Source of the DNA: Candidatus Zhuqueibacterota bacterium
GTDB lineage: Bacteria; KSB1; UBA2214
Length of the DNA stretch: 6,215 nt
Direction: 5' to 3'
Assembly: GCA_022706175.1 (NCBI GenBank)
Contig: JAKJDB010000176.1
Coordinates: 1-6,215 of the forward strand
The notes below the pieces were generated by a model. It had not been told where the DNA came from. It saw only the letters and a list, made by a program, of their open reading frames with translations, and made no database searches. The position numbers and the translations under genes are program-made. This document shows, piece by piece, positions 1 through 5,766 of this stretch (positions within the stretch are counted from its first letter, which is position 1; each line of letters opens with the position of its first letter).

Positions 1-843
1 GGTCAATTCGCACTGCGCCAGCTCCGGGTCCTTCTGCACGGCGTGCAAAAACTCGATAAACCAGGAGCGGTCCCAGGAAAGATTATCGTCCTCAAAGTTG
101 AACACGCGCACTTTTTTGTGAATCAAGTTCCATCGCATCTCATCGATCACCGCCGCCACCGGACGATAGCTGATGCCGCGATCGAACATGGCGTGCACGC
201 TGCAGAAATCGCAGCGGAAAGGACAGCCGCGACTGGCGACCAGGGACATGCCGTTCTTTTTGCCAATCCGGTAGGCGCCCTCCGGCGCCAGGTCGTGTGC
301 GGGGGTCAGATCGCGCCACTCAACCGCCTCCGCCGCGTCGTGACCGCTCTCCTGTAGAAACGCCGGCAACGCGGATTCTGCCGGCCCGGTCAACACCCGG
401 TGCACAAACGGCAATCGTTCCTGAATCTCGGCGGAAAAAGCGGTGGCATGATGCCCGCCGAGAATCATCGGCACACGCAGCCGCTGGTGCAGCAACCGGG
501 CAAGACTGGCGGTTTGATCGAAATAGGCGGTAAACTGACTGGAGATTCCGATCAGATCCGGACGCCACGCTTGCACTCGGCGAAAAGTGTCTTCGTCTTC
601 AGCGCCGAAACGGTAATAGGCTTGAAAAAGATAGGGATTGTCGCGGAACAGCGGCTGCAGATACTGCAACTCGGGCGGCACGGACTTTTTATTCCGGCGC
701 CGGGGCGTGAGGCAGTCCAGAACCGCAACCGTGTGGCCGCACCGCTGCAGAACGGCGGCGACATAGAGCAAACCCAGCGGATAGAACCGTATCGGGGTCG
801 AATAAAAATCTTCCAAGGCCGGTTGTATTAAAATAATTCGCAT
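1..843 (-). CDS. B12-binding-type radical SAM protein, 5' part (C-terminus beyond left edge)
   Basis: This open frame runs from an ATG at 843-841 to the window edge without a stop, giving the first 281 residues of a longer protein. The N-terminal part (about residues 1-165) looks like the Rossmann-type cobalamin-binding domain that precedes many radical SAM enzymes: an opening MRIILIQPA strand, YPLGLLYVAAVL near residue 22, and ILGGHHATA near residue 127. The radical SAM domain begins around residue 198 and shows VASRGCPFRCDFC, with the CxxxCxxC cysteines at 207, 211 and 214 that ligate the 4Fe-4S cluster used to cleave S-adenosylmethionine. FNFEDDNLSWDRSWF (248-262) matches the following conserved strand of the family. 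The classic DxHxxG base-off cobalamin motif is not visible, so B12 binding is uncertain. No strong Shine-Dalgarno site precedes the ATG, so the start is moderately sure. Known members act in methylation, cyclisation and cofactor or lipid modification; the substrate here cannot be read from the sequence. It is divergent from the flavodoxin gene. Confidence 0.9.
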   Translation of the reverse strand, partial: MRIILIQPALEDFYSTPIRFYPLGLLYVAAVLQRCGHTVAVLDCLTPRRRNKKSVPPELQYLQPLFRDNPYLFQAYYRFGAEDEDTFRRVQAWRPDLIGISSQFTAYFDQTASLARLLHQRLRVPMILGGHHATAFSAEIQERLPFVHRVLTGPAESALPAFLQESGHDAAEAVEWRDLTPAHDLAPEGAYRIGKKNGMSLVASRGCPFRCDFCSVHAMFDRGISYRPVAAVIDEMRWNLIHKKVRVFNFEDDNLSWDRSWFIEFLHAVQKDPELAQCELT

Positions 844-1063
844 GATCGAAAAGATAATGGAATTTTTCTTTAGGATGTTGATGTTATGGTAATTTGGATG
901 AGGTGCTTGGGCGCGCGTTGCTCACCGTCTCCATCCGGTCACATATAAAAAGCGTCAAAACGCATTAAAAGTCAGCGGCTGCGACCGGACCGCGGAATCA
1001 CCTGCATTAACCCATCATTTTTTGCCGTTAATTACCAAACTTTTAGGCCACAAAGGACCGGCA
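844..1063. other. Divergent intergenic spacer with short inverted repeats
   Basis: This 220-bp spacer separates the minus-strand radical SAM gene from the plus-strand flavodoxin gene, so it should hold promoters for both, but I found no convincing -35/-10 pair in either direction. It contains a 7-bp perfect inverted repeat, TCCGGTC at 934-940 and GACCGGA at 983-989. Inside that lies a small hairpin, GCGT (952-955), loop CAAA, ACGC (960-963). CAGC-G-GCTG at 973-981 is a further short dyad. None is followed by a T-run, so they do not read as terminators. An operator or leader structure is possible. Confidence 0.4.
1052..1057 (+). promoter_or_regulatory. Ribosome binding site that decides the flavodoxin start
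   Basis: AAAGGA lies six bases upstream of the ATG at 1064. An in-frame TTG start exists at 1022, but it would add 14 residues before the conserved first beta strand of the flavodoxin fold and has no ribosome binding site. The ATG is therefore preferred. Confidence 0.7.
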
Positions 1064-1594
1064 ATGAATATTCTGATCGCCTATGCCAGCGGATTTGGAT
1101 CTACGAAGGAAATTGCAGAAAAGATCGGCCAGATTCTCCAAGAACCCCCTGCTCTGCAAGTCACACTGCAGACCATGGAGGCGGCAACGGACGTGAGCCC
1201 TTTTGACGCAATCGTGCTGGGCAGTTCGATCCGTGCCGATCAACCCCTGGTCAGCATCATTGATTTTCTGGCGCAAAATCGCACGACCCTCAGGGAGAAA
1301 AAAATCGCTGTATTCCTGGTCTGCCTCACAGCCAACTGCCAGTGCGGCCGTGAAAAGGTCCGTCAAGAATACCTCGCACCGATGTATGAAAGATATCCGG
1401 ATCTGAGCATCATCAGTTCAGAATCTTTCGGCGGAAAAATAGATTTCGACAGACTCAATCCGGTGATGCAGATGCTGATGAAGCGGGTGCTGGAGAAGGC
1501 CGGAATTCGCGCACAGGGCAGCGTGGATACGCGCGATTGGAACTTTATCTCCGGTTGGGCTCACCAATTGAAAGAAAAACTGCAGACCGTTTGA
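1064..1594 (+). CDS. HemG-like flavodoxin-domain protein (protoporphyrinogen oxidase type)
   Basis: This 176-residue protein has a flavodoxin fold. It opens with MNILIAYASGFGSTKEIAEKI, where SGFGSTKEI (9-17) is the FMN phosphate-binding loop, followed by VLGSSIRADQPL (51-62), the second flavin-contacting segment. The length, the long segment after the fourth strand (about 92-145) and the end TRDWNFISGWAHQL resemble HemG, the menaquinone-dependent protoporphyrinogen IX oxidase of E. coli (181 residues), which oxidises protoporphyrinogen to protoporphyrin for haem synthesis using quinone as acceptor. No other haem gene is visible, and distant relatives of this family are often only called flavodoxin, so the specific activity is inference. 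A cysteine cluster at 87, 92 and 94 (VCLTANCQCG) is not something I associate with HemG. The start at 1064 is supported by AAAGGA six bases upstream. The gene stands alone, converging on larA with 33 bp between the stops and no clear terminator. Confidence 0.85.
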   Translation: MNILIAYASGFGSTKEIAEKIGQILQEPPALQVTLQTMEAATDVSPFDAIVLGSSIRADQPLVSIIDFLAQNRTTLREKKIAVFLVCLTANCQCGREKVRQEYLAPMYERYPDLSIISSESFGGKIDFDRLNPVMQMLMKRVLEKAGIRAQGSVDTRDWNFISGWAHQLKEKLQTV

Positions 1595-1627
1595 AAACGC
1601 GGTTCGGCAAACCCTTGACCCTTTCTC

Positions 1628-2884
1628 TCATTCCTCCACAATAGGCAAATAGGTGGATGCCTTGGGCATCAGATAACCAAAGGCGTCGCTGTTCAGGTTC
1701 GGGGCGATTCTATCCCACGCCTGTTCCAGCCAGTTCACCGGGATCATGCCGGTCTTGGCCACCACCTGTGGATCAAGAGCGGAGATCAAATACACAGAAG
1801 CCTTTTCCGCTTTCATTCTAATGGACAGCGCGGTCTGACCGTTGATCTGATAGGCCTCCAGCAGGCGTTTGCCCATGGCCGCGCTGTCGCCGGCATCGAA
1901 AAAGGGCATGCAGGTCGCAGAGCCGACGCCCTCGCGGCACTCGGCCAGCAGCACGATCGAGCCGCCTTCCCGCACCGCCTGAAAGGCATGGTTCAGCGAT
2001 TTGTGCGCCTGTATCAGGTTGACGTCGCCGGGAAAACCGCCGGCGCTCGCCACCACCACATCCGCTCTGCGTTTGATCGGAATGCTGTAAACAGCCTGAA
2101 CGCATGCGCACGCCCGGCGATGCACTTCCAGCAACGGACCGGCCTCGCAAAAGACAAATTCCTGCCGGCGGTTCAACACCACCTGCAGGGAGAGCGTGTT
2201 GGGCAACAGCGGAACCACCTCCACCAGATCGGCGAACACCGGATTGCCGTCCAGTCCCCCCTCGCGGCATCCGCTGTGCATCGCAGCCGTGGTTTCATCC
2301 ACTGTCCGGCGATGGTTGATGCGCACGGTCTCATACCCTGCCACGCCGGGCAGCAGCATTTTCGCGCCGCCGCCGAAACCGGCGAAATAGTGGTACAGAA
2401 CGCCGCCGATGGTGAGGATAAAGTCGGCCCGCTTGACCTTTTCATTCAAATAGAGCGGAGTGCCATAGCTGGTCATGCCCCAATAGTCCAGCGCAGCCGA
2501 GTTGCGGCTGTCGTGCTGCTGCACCGGGTATGCATCATACACCTCCGCTCCCACCAGCTCACGGATGGTCGATTCGGGCTGCAGCACATGGCTGCCGTTG
2601 GCGATCAATATGTCGATCTGCGGCTGAAACCTTTGCTTCAAGGCGGGTAAAAGTGCACTCAGGATGTCGTGCACCCGGCACCGGCGGGTATGGTCCGGAA
2701 TGATCAAAAGCAGTCTGCTTCGATTCGGCAGCCGCCTCGTGGACAGTTGTCTCATCAGATCATCCACCGCCGCGGCGAGCGAGACGGCCGGCCGGTCATC
2801 GGCAGGACTTTGGTCTAACGTCTGCCACTCCACTCCGGCCGGCAGGGGGAATTCCAACCGGGAATCCCCATAAGCAAGTTGCAT
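1628..2884 (-). CDS. larA: LarA family nickel-pincer racemase/epimerase (lactate racemase-like)
   Basis: This 418-residue protein is full length for LarA (DUF2088 family), which interconverts the enantiomers of 2-hydroxyacids through a nickel-pincer nucleotide bound covalently to a lysine. Landmarks match Lactobacillus plantarum LarA in order and spacing: IPDHTRR (Asp64, Arg67; D72 and R75 there), ANGSH with His99 (H108), YHYFAGFGGGAK with His165 and the cofactor lysine Lys175 (H174, K184), His191 (H200), and GGFPGDVN...Q..K with Gln292 and Lys295 (Q295, K298). The tyrosine before that glutamine (Y294) is isoleucine 291 here, so the substrate may not be lactate; the family is known to include racemases and epimerases of other 2-hydroxyacids. 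LarB, LarC and LarE, which build the cofactor, are absent from the window. A GAAGGGA Shine-Dalgarno site lies seven bases upstream of the ATG. The start is 18 nt after the bcp stop, so the two are probably one operon. I am sure of the family, less so of the substrate. Confidence 0.9.
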   Translation of the reverse strand: MQLAYGDSRLEFPLPAGVEWQTLDQSPADDRPAVSLAAAVDDLMRQLSTRRLPNRSRLLLIIPDHTRRCRVHDILSALLPALKQRFQPQIDILIANGSHVLQPESTIRELVGAEVYDAYPVQQHDSRNSAALDYWGMTSYGTPLYLNEKVKRADFILTIGGVLYHYFAGFGGGAKMLLPGVAGYETVRINHRRTVDETTAAMHSGCREGGLDGNPVFADLVEVVPLLPNTLSLQVVLNRRQEFVFCEAGPLLEVHRRACACVQAVYSIPIKRRADVVVASAGGFPGDVNLIQAHKSLNHAFQAVREGGSIVLLAECREGVGSATCMPFFDAGDSAAMGKRLLEAYQINGQTALSIRMKAEKASVYLISALDPQVVAKTGMIPVNWLEQAWDRIAPNLNSDAFGYLMPKASTYLPIVEE

Positions 2885-2891
2885 AGGTGCG

Positions 2892-2898
2892 TCCCTTC
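2892..2898 (-). promoter_or_regulatory. Ribosome binding site of larA
   Basis: On the minus strand GAAGGGA sits seven bases before the larA ATG, inside the 18-nt gap after bcp. It supports independent translation initiation of larA from a shared transcript. Confidence 0.65.
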
Positions 2899-2902
2899 AC
2901 TC

Positions 2903-3367
2903 TCAGGAAAGCAGATCCAGGACCTCCTTTCCATGTTCTTCGGCTTTCACTTTGTGGAACACCTGTTCCAGTTTGCCGTTCTTGCCTATTATAAATGTTT
3001 TTCGGATCATTCCAAAATATTTTTTTCCATACATGCTCTTCTCACCCCAGGCGCCGTAGGCCTCGGCCACTGTATGATCCACATCCGACAACAGGGGAAA
3101 ATTGAGATTGTATTTCTGGATGAACTTTTCATGCGATTCCAGGCTGTCGGCGCTGACGCCGAGAACCACCGTGTCCTTGGCCGCGAGCTTGACCGAGTAA
3201 TCGCGAAAGGAACAGGCCTCTTTGGTGCAGCCGGGGGTGTTGTCTTTGGGGTAAAAATATAGCACCACCCGTTTTTTACCGGCAAAGTCTTTCAGGGAGA
3301 TTCTGCCCCCTGAGCTGGACGGCAACGTAAAGGCCGGCGCCTTGTCGCCTGGTTTTAAATCTGCCAT
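2903..3367 (-). CDS. bcp: Thioredoxin-dependent peroxiredoxin, Bcp/PrxQ type
   Basis: This is a 154-residue cytoplasmic thiol peroxidase that reduces hydrogen peroxide and organic hydroperoxides at the expense of thioredoxin. It has the usual Bcp/PrxQ length and an AhpC/TSA domain throughout. [13 protein letters not shown] opens the domain. [16 protein letters not shown] carries the peroxidatic Cys47 and, five residues on, the resolving Cys52 that defines the atypical 2-Cys group. [14 protein letters not shown] (69-82) and the conserved Arg122 in GMIRKTFII complete the active-site framework. There is no signal peptide. Initiation is clear: AGGAGG lies five bases before the ATG. It is the first gene of a likely two-gene unit with larA downstream. 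A candidate sigma70-type promoter lies about 75-105 bp upstream. Nothing in it looks truncated or unusual. Confidence 0.95.
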   Translation of the reverse strand: MADLKPGDKAPAFTLPSSSGGRISLKDFAGKKRVVLYFYPKDNTPGCTKEACSFRDYSVKLAAKDTVVLGVSADSLESHEKFIQKYNLNFPLLSDVDHTVAEAYGAWGEKSMYGKKYFGMIRKTFIIGKNGKLEQVFHKVKAEEHGKEVLDLLS

Positions 3368-3372
3368 ACTTT

Positions 3373-3378
3373 CCTCCT
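3373..3378 (-). promoter_or_regulatory. Strong ribosome binding site of bcp
   Basis: A perfect AGGAGG on the minus strand lies five bases upstream of the bcp ATG, the strongest Shine-Dalgarno match in the window together with that of the lipoprotein gene. Confidence 0.8.
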
Positions 3379-3443
3379 GCGCATGGATGACGGTTATAAA
3401 TCCGGCTCATTTCGCCCTTCTGCAGTCTGTCCTTTCCTTTTTC

Positions 3444-3471
3444 ACTCTAGGGGACAGCGGCGAAAATTCAA
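3444..3471 (-). promoter_or_regulatory. Candidate sigma70-type promoter for bcp-larA
   Basis: On the minus strand TTGAAT (3471-3466) and TAGAGT (3449-3444) are separated by 16 bp, each matching four of six consensus bases. Transcription would start near 3437, leaving a leader of about 70 nt. This is a by-eye match only, and the organism's own promoter consensus is unknown. Confidence 0.3.
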
Positions 3472-3473
3472 GT

Positions 3474-3537
3474 CTTAACTCTTAACACGATGAGCCACGG
3501 TTAAATTCCCCGCCTTTAACGGCGAGATTTTGAATTT
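3474..3537. repeat. Short direct and inverted repeats between divergent promoters
   Basis: CTTAAC occurs twice in a row at 3474-3479 and 3481-3486 with a 7-bp period. Just to the right is a nested imperfect dyad: AAATTC (3503-3508) pairs with GAATTT (3532-3537), and inside it CGCC (3511-3514) pairs with GGCG (3521-3524) around TTTAAC. The right arm touches the candidate plus-strand -35 at 3536. The position between two divergent promoters suggests an operator, but no regulator is known. This spacer (3368-3667) otherwise holds only the candidate promoters and ribosome binding sites. Confidence 0.35.
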
Positions 3538-3564
3538 GATTTCTTGCAAGGAAACATGTATATT
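3536..3564 (+). promoter_or_regulatory. Candidate sigma70-type promoter for the exported-protein genes
   Basis: TTGATT (3536-3541) and TATATT (3559-3564) are separated by exactly 17 bp, matching four and five of six consensus bases. Transcription would start near 3571, leaving a leader of just under 100 nt before the gene at 3668. It is the best promoter match in the window, but it is unverified and the host's consensus is not known. Confidence 0.4.
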
Positions 3565-3653
3565 CTCCCAGCGGTCCGAAATATCCCCTGCAGGTCATCC
3601 AGACAACCGCTTCCCCAGCACATCCATTCCGTCGATCTGCGGTGTACTTAAAC

Positions 3654-3661
3654 AAAAGGAG
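3654..3661 (+). promoter_or_regulatory. Ribosome binding site that decides the start at 3668
   Basis: AAAAGGAG lies six bases upstream of the ATG at 3668. The reading frame stays open back to 3530, but only the ATG at 3668 has a ribosome binding site and places a signal peptide at the N-terminus. Confidence 0.8.
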
Positions 3662-3667
3662 CAATCC

Positions 3668-4684
3668 ATGTCCAACAAAATCGTTGTGGCCTTTCTCTTG
3701 CTGCTGGCTGTATACGCCGGTGCGGTTGCACAGACCTCTGATCCGATACAGCCCTGGCTGGGGCGCTGGGCGCTGTTTCTGCCCGGCGGCGCCGGCTGGC
3801 TGGAAGTCCGGCAGGAACAAGGCTACCTGGACGCCGACATCCTCTGGTACGGCGGCAGCGTCGTTCCAGTCGACTATGTAACTCTCAACGATGAAACCCT
3901 GCTCATCAGCCGCACGCGTAAAATGGTGCGCAGCAAGGATGCCGACGGCAAACCGTTGCGCACCCAGATCAATACGGAATGGCTGGAATGCACGCTGTAC
4001 AACGACATGCTTGCCGGAACGCTGTACCGCAGCCAGGACGACGGCCGGGGCATCAAGAAAACCAGATTCACCGGTAAAAAGATAGCCGCTCTGCCACAGG
4101 CGCCGGATCTAAGCAAAATCAAATACGCCAAGCCGATCACCCTGTTCAACGGCAAAGACCTGACCGGCTGGACGTTGACCAATCCGGAGAATGCAAACGG
4201 TTTCAAGGTGGAAAACGGCACGCTGGTCAATGATCCGGTCCAGCCCGAAGGCCGGCCTCATATCAACTATGGCAATCTGCGCACAACGGCTCTTTTTGAA
4301 GATTTTAAACTAAAACTGCAGGTGAATATCCCAAAGGGCAACAACAGCGGCGTGTATCTGCGCGGCATCTATGAGGTGCAGATCTATGACAGCTATGGCC
4401 TGCCCCTGGATTCACACAATATGGGCGCCATCTACAGTCGCATCACCCCTTCTGTGGCGGCGGAAAAACCGGCCGGCGAATGGCAGGATCTCGAGATGAT
4501 CCTCTGCGATCGCCATGTGACCGTGATTTTGAACGGGAAAACCATCATCGACAATCAGCCGCTGCAAGGCTGCACCGGCGGCGCGCTCACAGCGGATGAA
4601 TTTGTCCCAGGCCCCCTCTATCTGCAGGGCGACCACGGCCGGGTTCTGTATCGCAACATTGTGCTGTGGCCCATCATCAAATAA
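3668..4684 (+). CDS. Secreted two-domain protein with 3-keto-disaccharide hydrolase (DUF1080) domain
   Basis: This 338-residue exported protein starts with a Sec signal peptide (MSNKIVVAFLLLLAVYAGAVA, likely cut after Ala21 at AVA|QTS). Residues about 28-138 form an N-terminal beta-rich module (PWLGRWALFLPGGAGWLEV...) that I do not recognise by name. Residues about 155-337 are the PF06439 domain, formerly DUF1080 and now named 3-keto-disaccharide hydrolase: ITLFNGKDLTGW, FKVENGTLV, NNSGVYLRGIYEVQIYDSYG, GEWQDLEMI, VILNGKTIIDN and GPLYLQGDHGRVLYRNI, ending in the usual NIVLWPI strand. The fold is a concanavalin-like beta sandwich. Characterised members cleave glycosides oxidised at C3, but many members are untested, so activity here is inferred. 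No oxidoreductase that would make a 3-keto substrate lies in the window. The start at 3668 follows AAAAGGAG. It probably leads a co-transcribed run, with the phosphoesterase 53 nt downstream. Confidence 0.92.
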   Translation: MSNKIVVAFLLLLAVYAGAVAQTSDPIQPWLGRWALFLPGGAGWLEVRQEQGYLDADILWYGGSVVPVDYVTLNDETLLISRTRKMVRSKDADGKPLRTQINTEWLECTLYNDMLAGTLYRSQDDGRGIKKTRFTGKKIAALPQAPDLSKIKYAKPITLFNGKDLTGWTLTNPENANGFKVENGTLVNDPVQPEGRPHINYGNLRTTALFEDFKLKLQVNIPKGNNSGVYLRGIYEVQIYDSYGLPLDSHNMGAIYSRITPSVAAEKPAGEWQDLEMILCDRHVTVILNGKTIIDNQPLQGCTGGALTADEFVPGPLYLQGDHGRVLYRNIVLWPIIK

Positions 4685-4721
4685 TCGGAGCAGACGGAGG
4701 TTGAGTCCTCTTTCAACAGAC

Positions 4722-4727
4722 AAAGGA
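4722..4727 (+). promoter_or_regulatory. Ribosome binding site supporting a GTG start
   Basis: AAAGGA lies ten bases upstream of the GTG at 4738. Spacing is a little long but usable. The alternative ATG at 4798 has no comparable site. Confidence 0.55.
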
Positions 4728-4737
4728 CAGGTCGCCG

Positions 4738-5745
4738 GTGAAACGCCAAGCTACATTCCTGTATCAGCCTCTTTTCAGCCAAAGCCTTGCACGGCGAATG
4801 GTTCTCTTTTCTCTGCTTTCCCTGCCGCTGATCACCATGGCCGAAAGCAAAATCATCCGCCATGCTTCGGATCGTTTCGAGATTCGTCTGCACAGCGCAG
4901 GGAGAGATTCCCTGCGCCTGCTGCAGGTAACCGATCTTCATCTGGGTCACACGGAACGAGTGCTGAAGGATGTGAGCACTTTTCGCCGCATTCAAGCGCT
5001 GGTGGAGCAGCAAAATCCGGATGCGGTGATCATCACCGGCGACTGTTTTACCGGCGATTCATCGCTCAACCGAATGACCCTGGCCTATGTGCCCCACATC
5101 TTCGATCAGTGGCAGTGCCCCTGGCTGCTGGTATTCGGCAATCACGACCCCGAGGGGGGCAGAAGCCGGGACAGCCTCTACGCCGCTGTTCAGCGCAGCC
5201 GCTGGGGGGTTCTCGGCTGCCATCAGCCGGCCGCCGACCAAACGGCTTACGACTACCAAGTGATCCTTGCCGAGGCATCCCGGCCCGGCCCGGCGTGGGA
5301 GATCTATGCCTTTGACAGCGGCTCTGAACCCGGCAGCAAAAAGATCAGCGCTTCCAGCCTGGCCTGGTACAAACGGCGATCGGTTGAATCCAGAATCCTT
5401 GCGGGTAAAACCGTTCCCGCCCTGGCTGTTTTCCACATCCCGCTCAAGCAATTCCACGAGCTGGCCGAAGAGGGCATCCAGGGTGAAAAAAAAGAGCCGG
5501 TCTGTTTTGAAGAGGACGATGGCCTGGCCTTGGCGACCTTTGCCGACCAGGGCAATGTCCGCGCCTGTTTCTGCGGCCACGATCACTACAACACGTACTA
5601 CGGCCGGCATCACAGCGGCATTTTGCTGGCCTATGGCTATATCAGCGGCGAAAGCACCCGCTGGGCCTGGCCCACCGGCGGCCGCTTGATCGCCTTGCCC
5701 TTGGAAGGCGACGAAATACAGCTGTACACCGTTCTGCCTCACTGA
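4738..5745 (+). CDS. Exported calcineurin-like metallophosphoesterase
   Basis: This 335-residue protein carries all the metal-binding blocks of the calcineurin-like phosphoesterase fold in order: TDLHLGH (Asp66, His68), ITGDCF (Asp102), FGNHD (Asn135, His136), VFHIP (His233) and CGHDHYN (His281, His283). These bind two metal ions and hydrolyse phosphoesters. The layout, with FGNHDPEG, DSG, LAWY and GHDHYNTYYG, resembles the Dcr2/PAP29-like group of metallophosphatases. The natural substrate cannot be inferred. The N-terminus has two arginines (19-20) followed by MVLFSLLSLPLITMA, an export signal with a likely cut after Ala35. The RR could make it a Tat signal, which is common among metallophosphoesterases. 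The GTG start keeps those arginines and has AAAGGA upstream; starting at the ATG at 4798 would lose them. It follows the DUF1080 gene by 53 nt and precedes the lipoprotein gene by 21 nt, consistent with one operon. Confidence 0.9.
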   Translation: MKRQATFLYQPLFSQSLARRMVLFSLLSLPLITMAESKIIRHASDRFEIRLHSAGRDSLRLLQVTDLHLGHTERVLKDVSTFRRIQALVEQQNPDAVIITGDCFTGDSSLNRMTLAYVPHIFDQWQCPWLLVFGNHDPEGGRSRDSLYAAVQRSRWGVLGCHQPAADQTAYDYQVILAEASRPGPAWEIYAFDSGSEPGSKKISASSLAWYKRRSVESRILAGKTVPALAVFHIPLKQFHELAEEGIQGEKKEPVCFEEDDGLALATFADQGNVRACFCGHDHYNTYYGRHHSGILLAYGYISGESTRWAWPTGGRLIALPLEGDEIQLYTVLPH

Positions 5746-5754
5746 TCATCAGCC

Positions 5755-5760
5755 AGGAGG
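5755..5760 (+). promoter_or_regulatory. Ribosome binding site of the small lipoprotein gene
   Basis: A perfect AGGAGG lies six bases before the ATG at 5767, in the 21-nt gap after the phosphoesterase stop. It confirms that this short gene is real. Confidence 0.8.
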
Positions 5761-5766
5761 AGAAAA

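Noticed and set aside
43..831. Plus-strand open frames at 43-357 and 400-831
   Set aside because: They are shadows of the minus-strand radical SAM gene, which has no stop in the window but carries the CxxxCxxC motif and a continuous 281-codon frame.
908..922. Possible sigma54 -24/-12 promoter (TTGG then TTGC)
   Set aside because: The GG and GC elements are 9 bp apart, whereas sigma54 promoters need 10, and the -24 block lacks the expected CAC.
918..949. TTGCTC and TATAAA as a plus-strand promoter for the flavodoxin gene
   Set aside because: The spacing is 20 bp, too long for a normal sigma70 promoter, and the -35 match is weak.
1601..1613. GGTT-CGGCA-AACC hairpin between the convergent flavodoxin and larA genes
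   Set aside because: A four-pair stem without a T-run in either direction is too weak to call a terminator.
1988..2650. Plus-strand open frame of 220 codons opposite larA
   Set aside because: It lies wholly antisense to larA, whose motifs are unmistakable. The translation is His/Arg-rich with no recognisable domain, and it reflects GC-rich codon use on the other strand.
4596..5315. Plus-strand open frame of 239 codons bridging two genes
   Set aside because: It overlaps the end of the DUF1080 gene and the start of the phosphoesterase in another frame, with Ser/Arg/Pro-rich sequence and no domain.
5059..5742. Minus-strand open frame of 227 codons opposite the metallophosphoesterase
   Set aside because: It is antisense to all the catalytic motifs of the phosphoesterase, has low-complexity Ala/Gly-rich sequence and no family signature.
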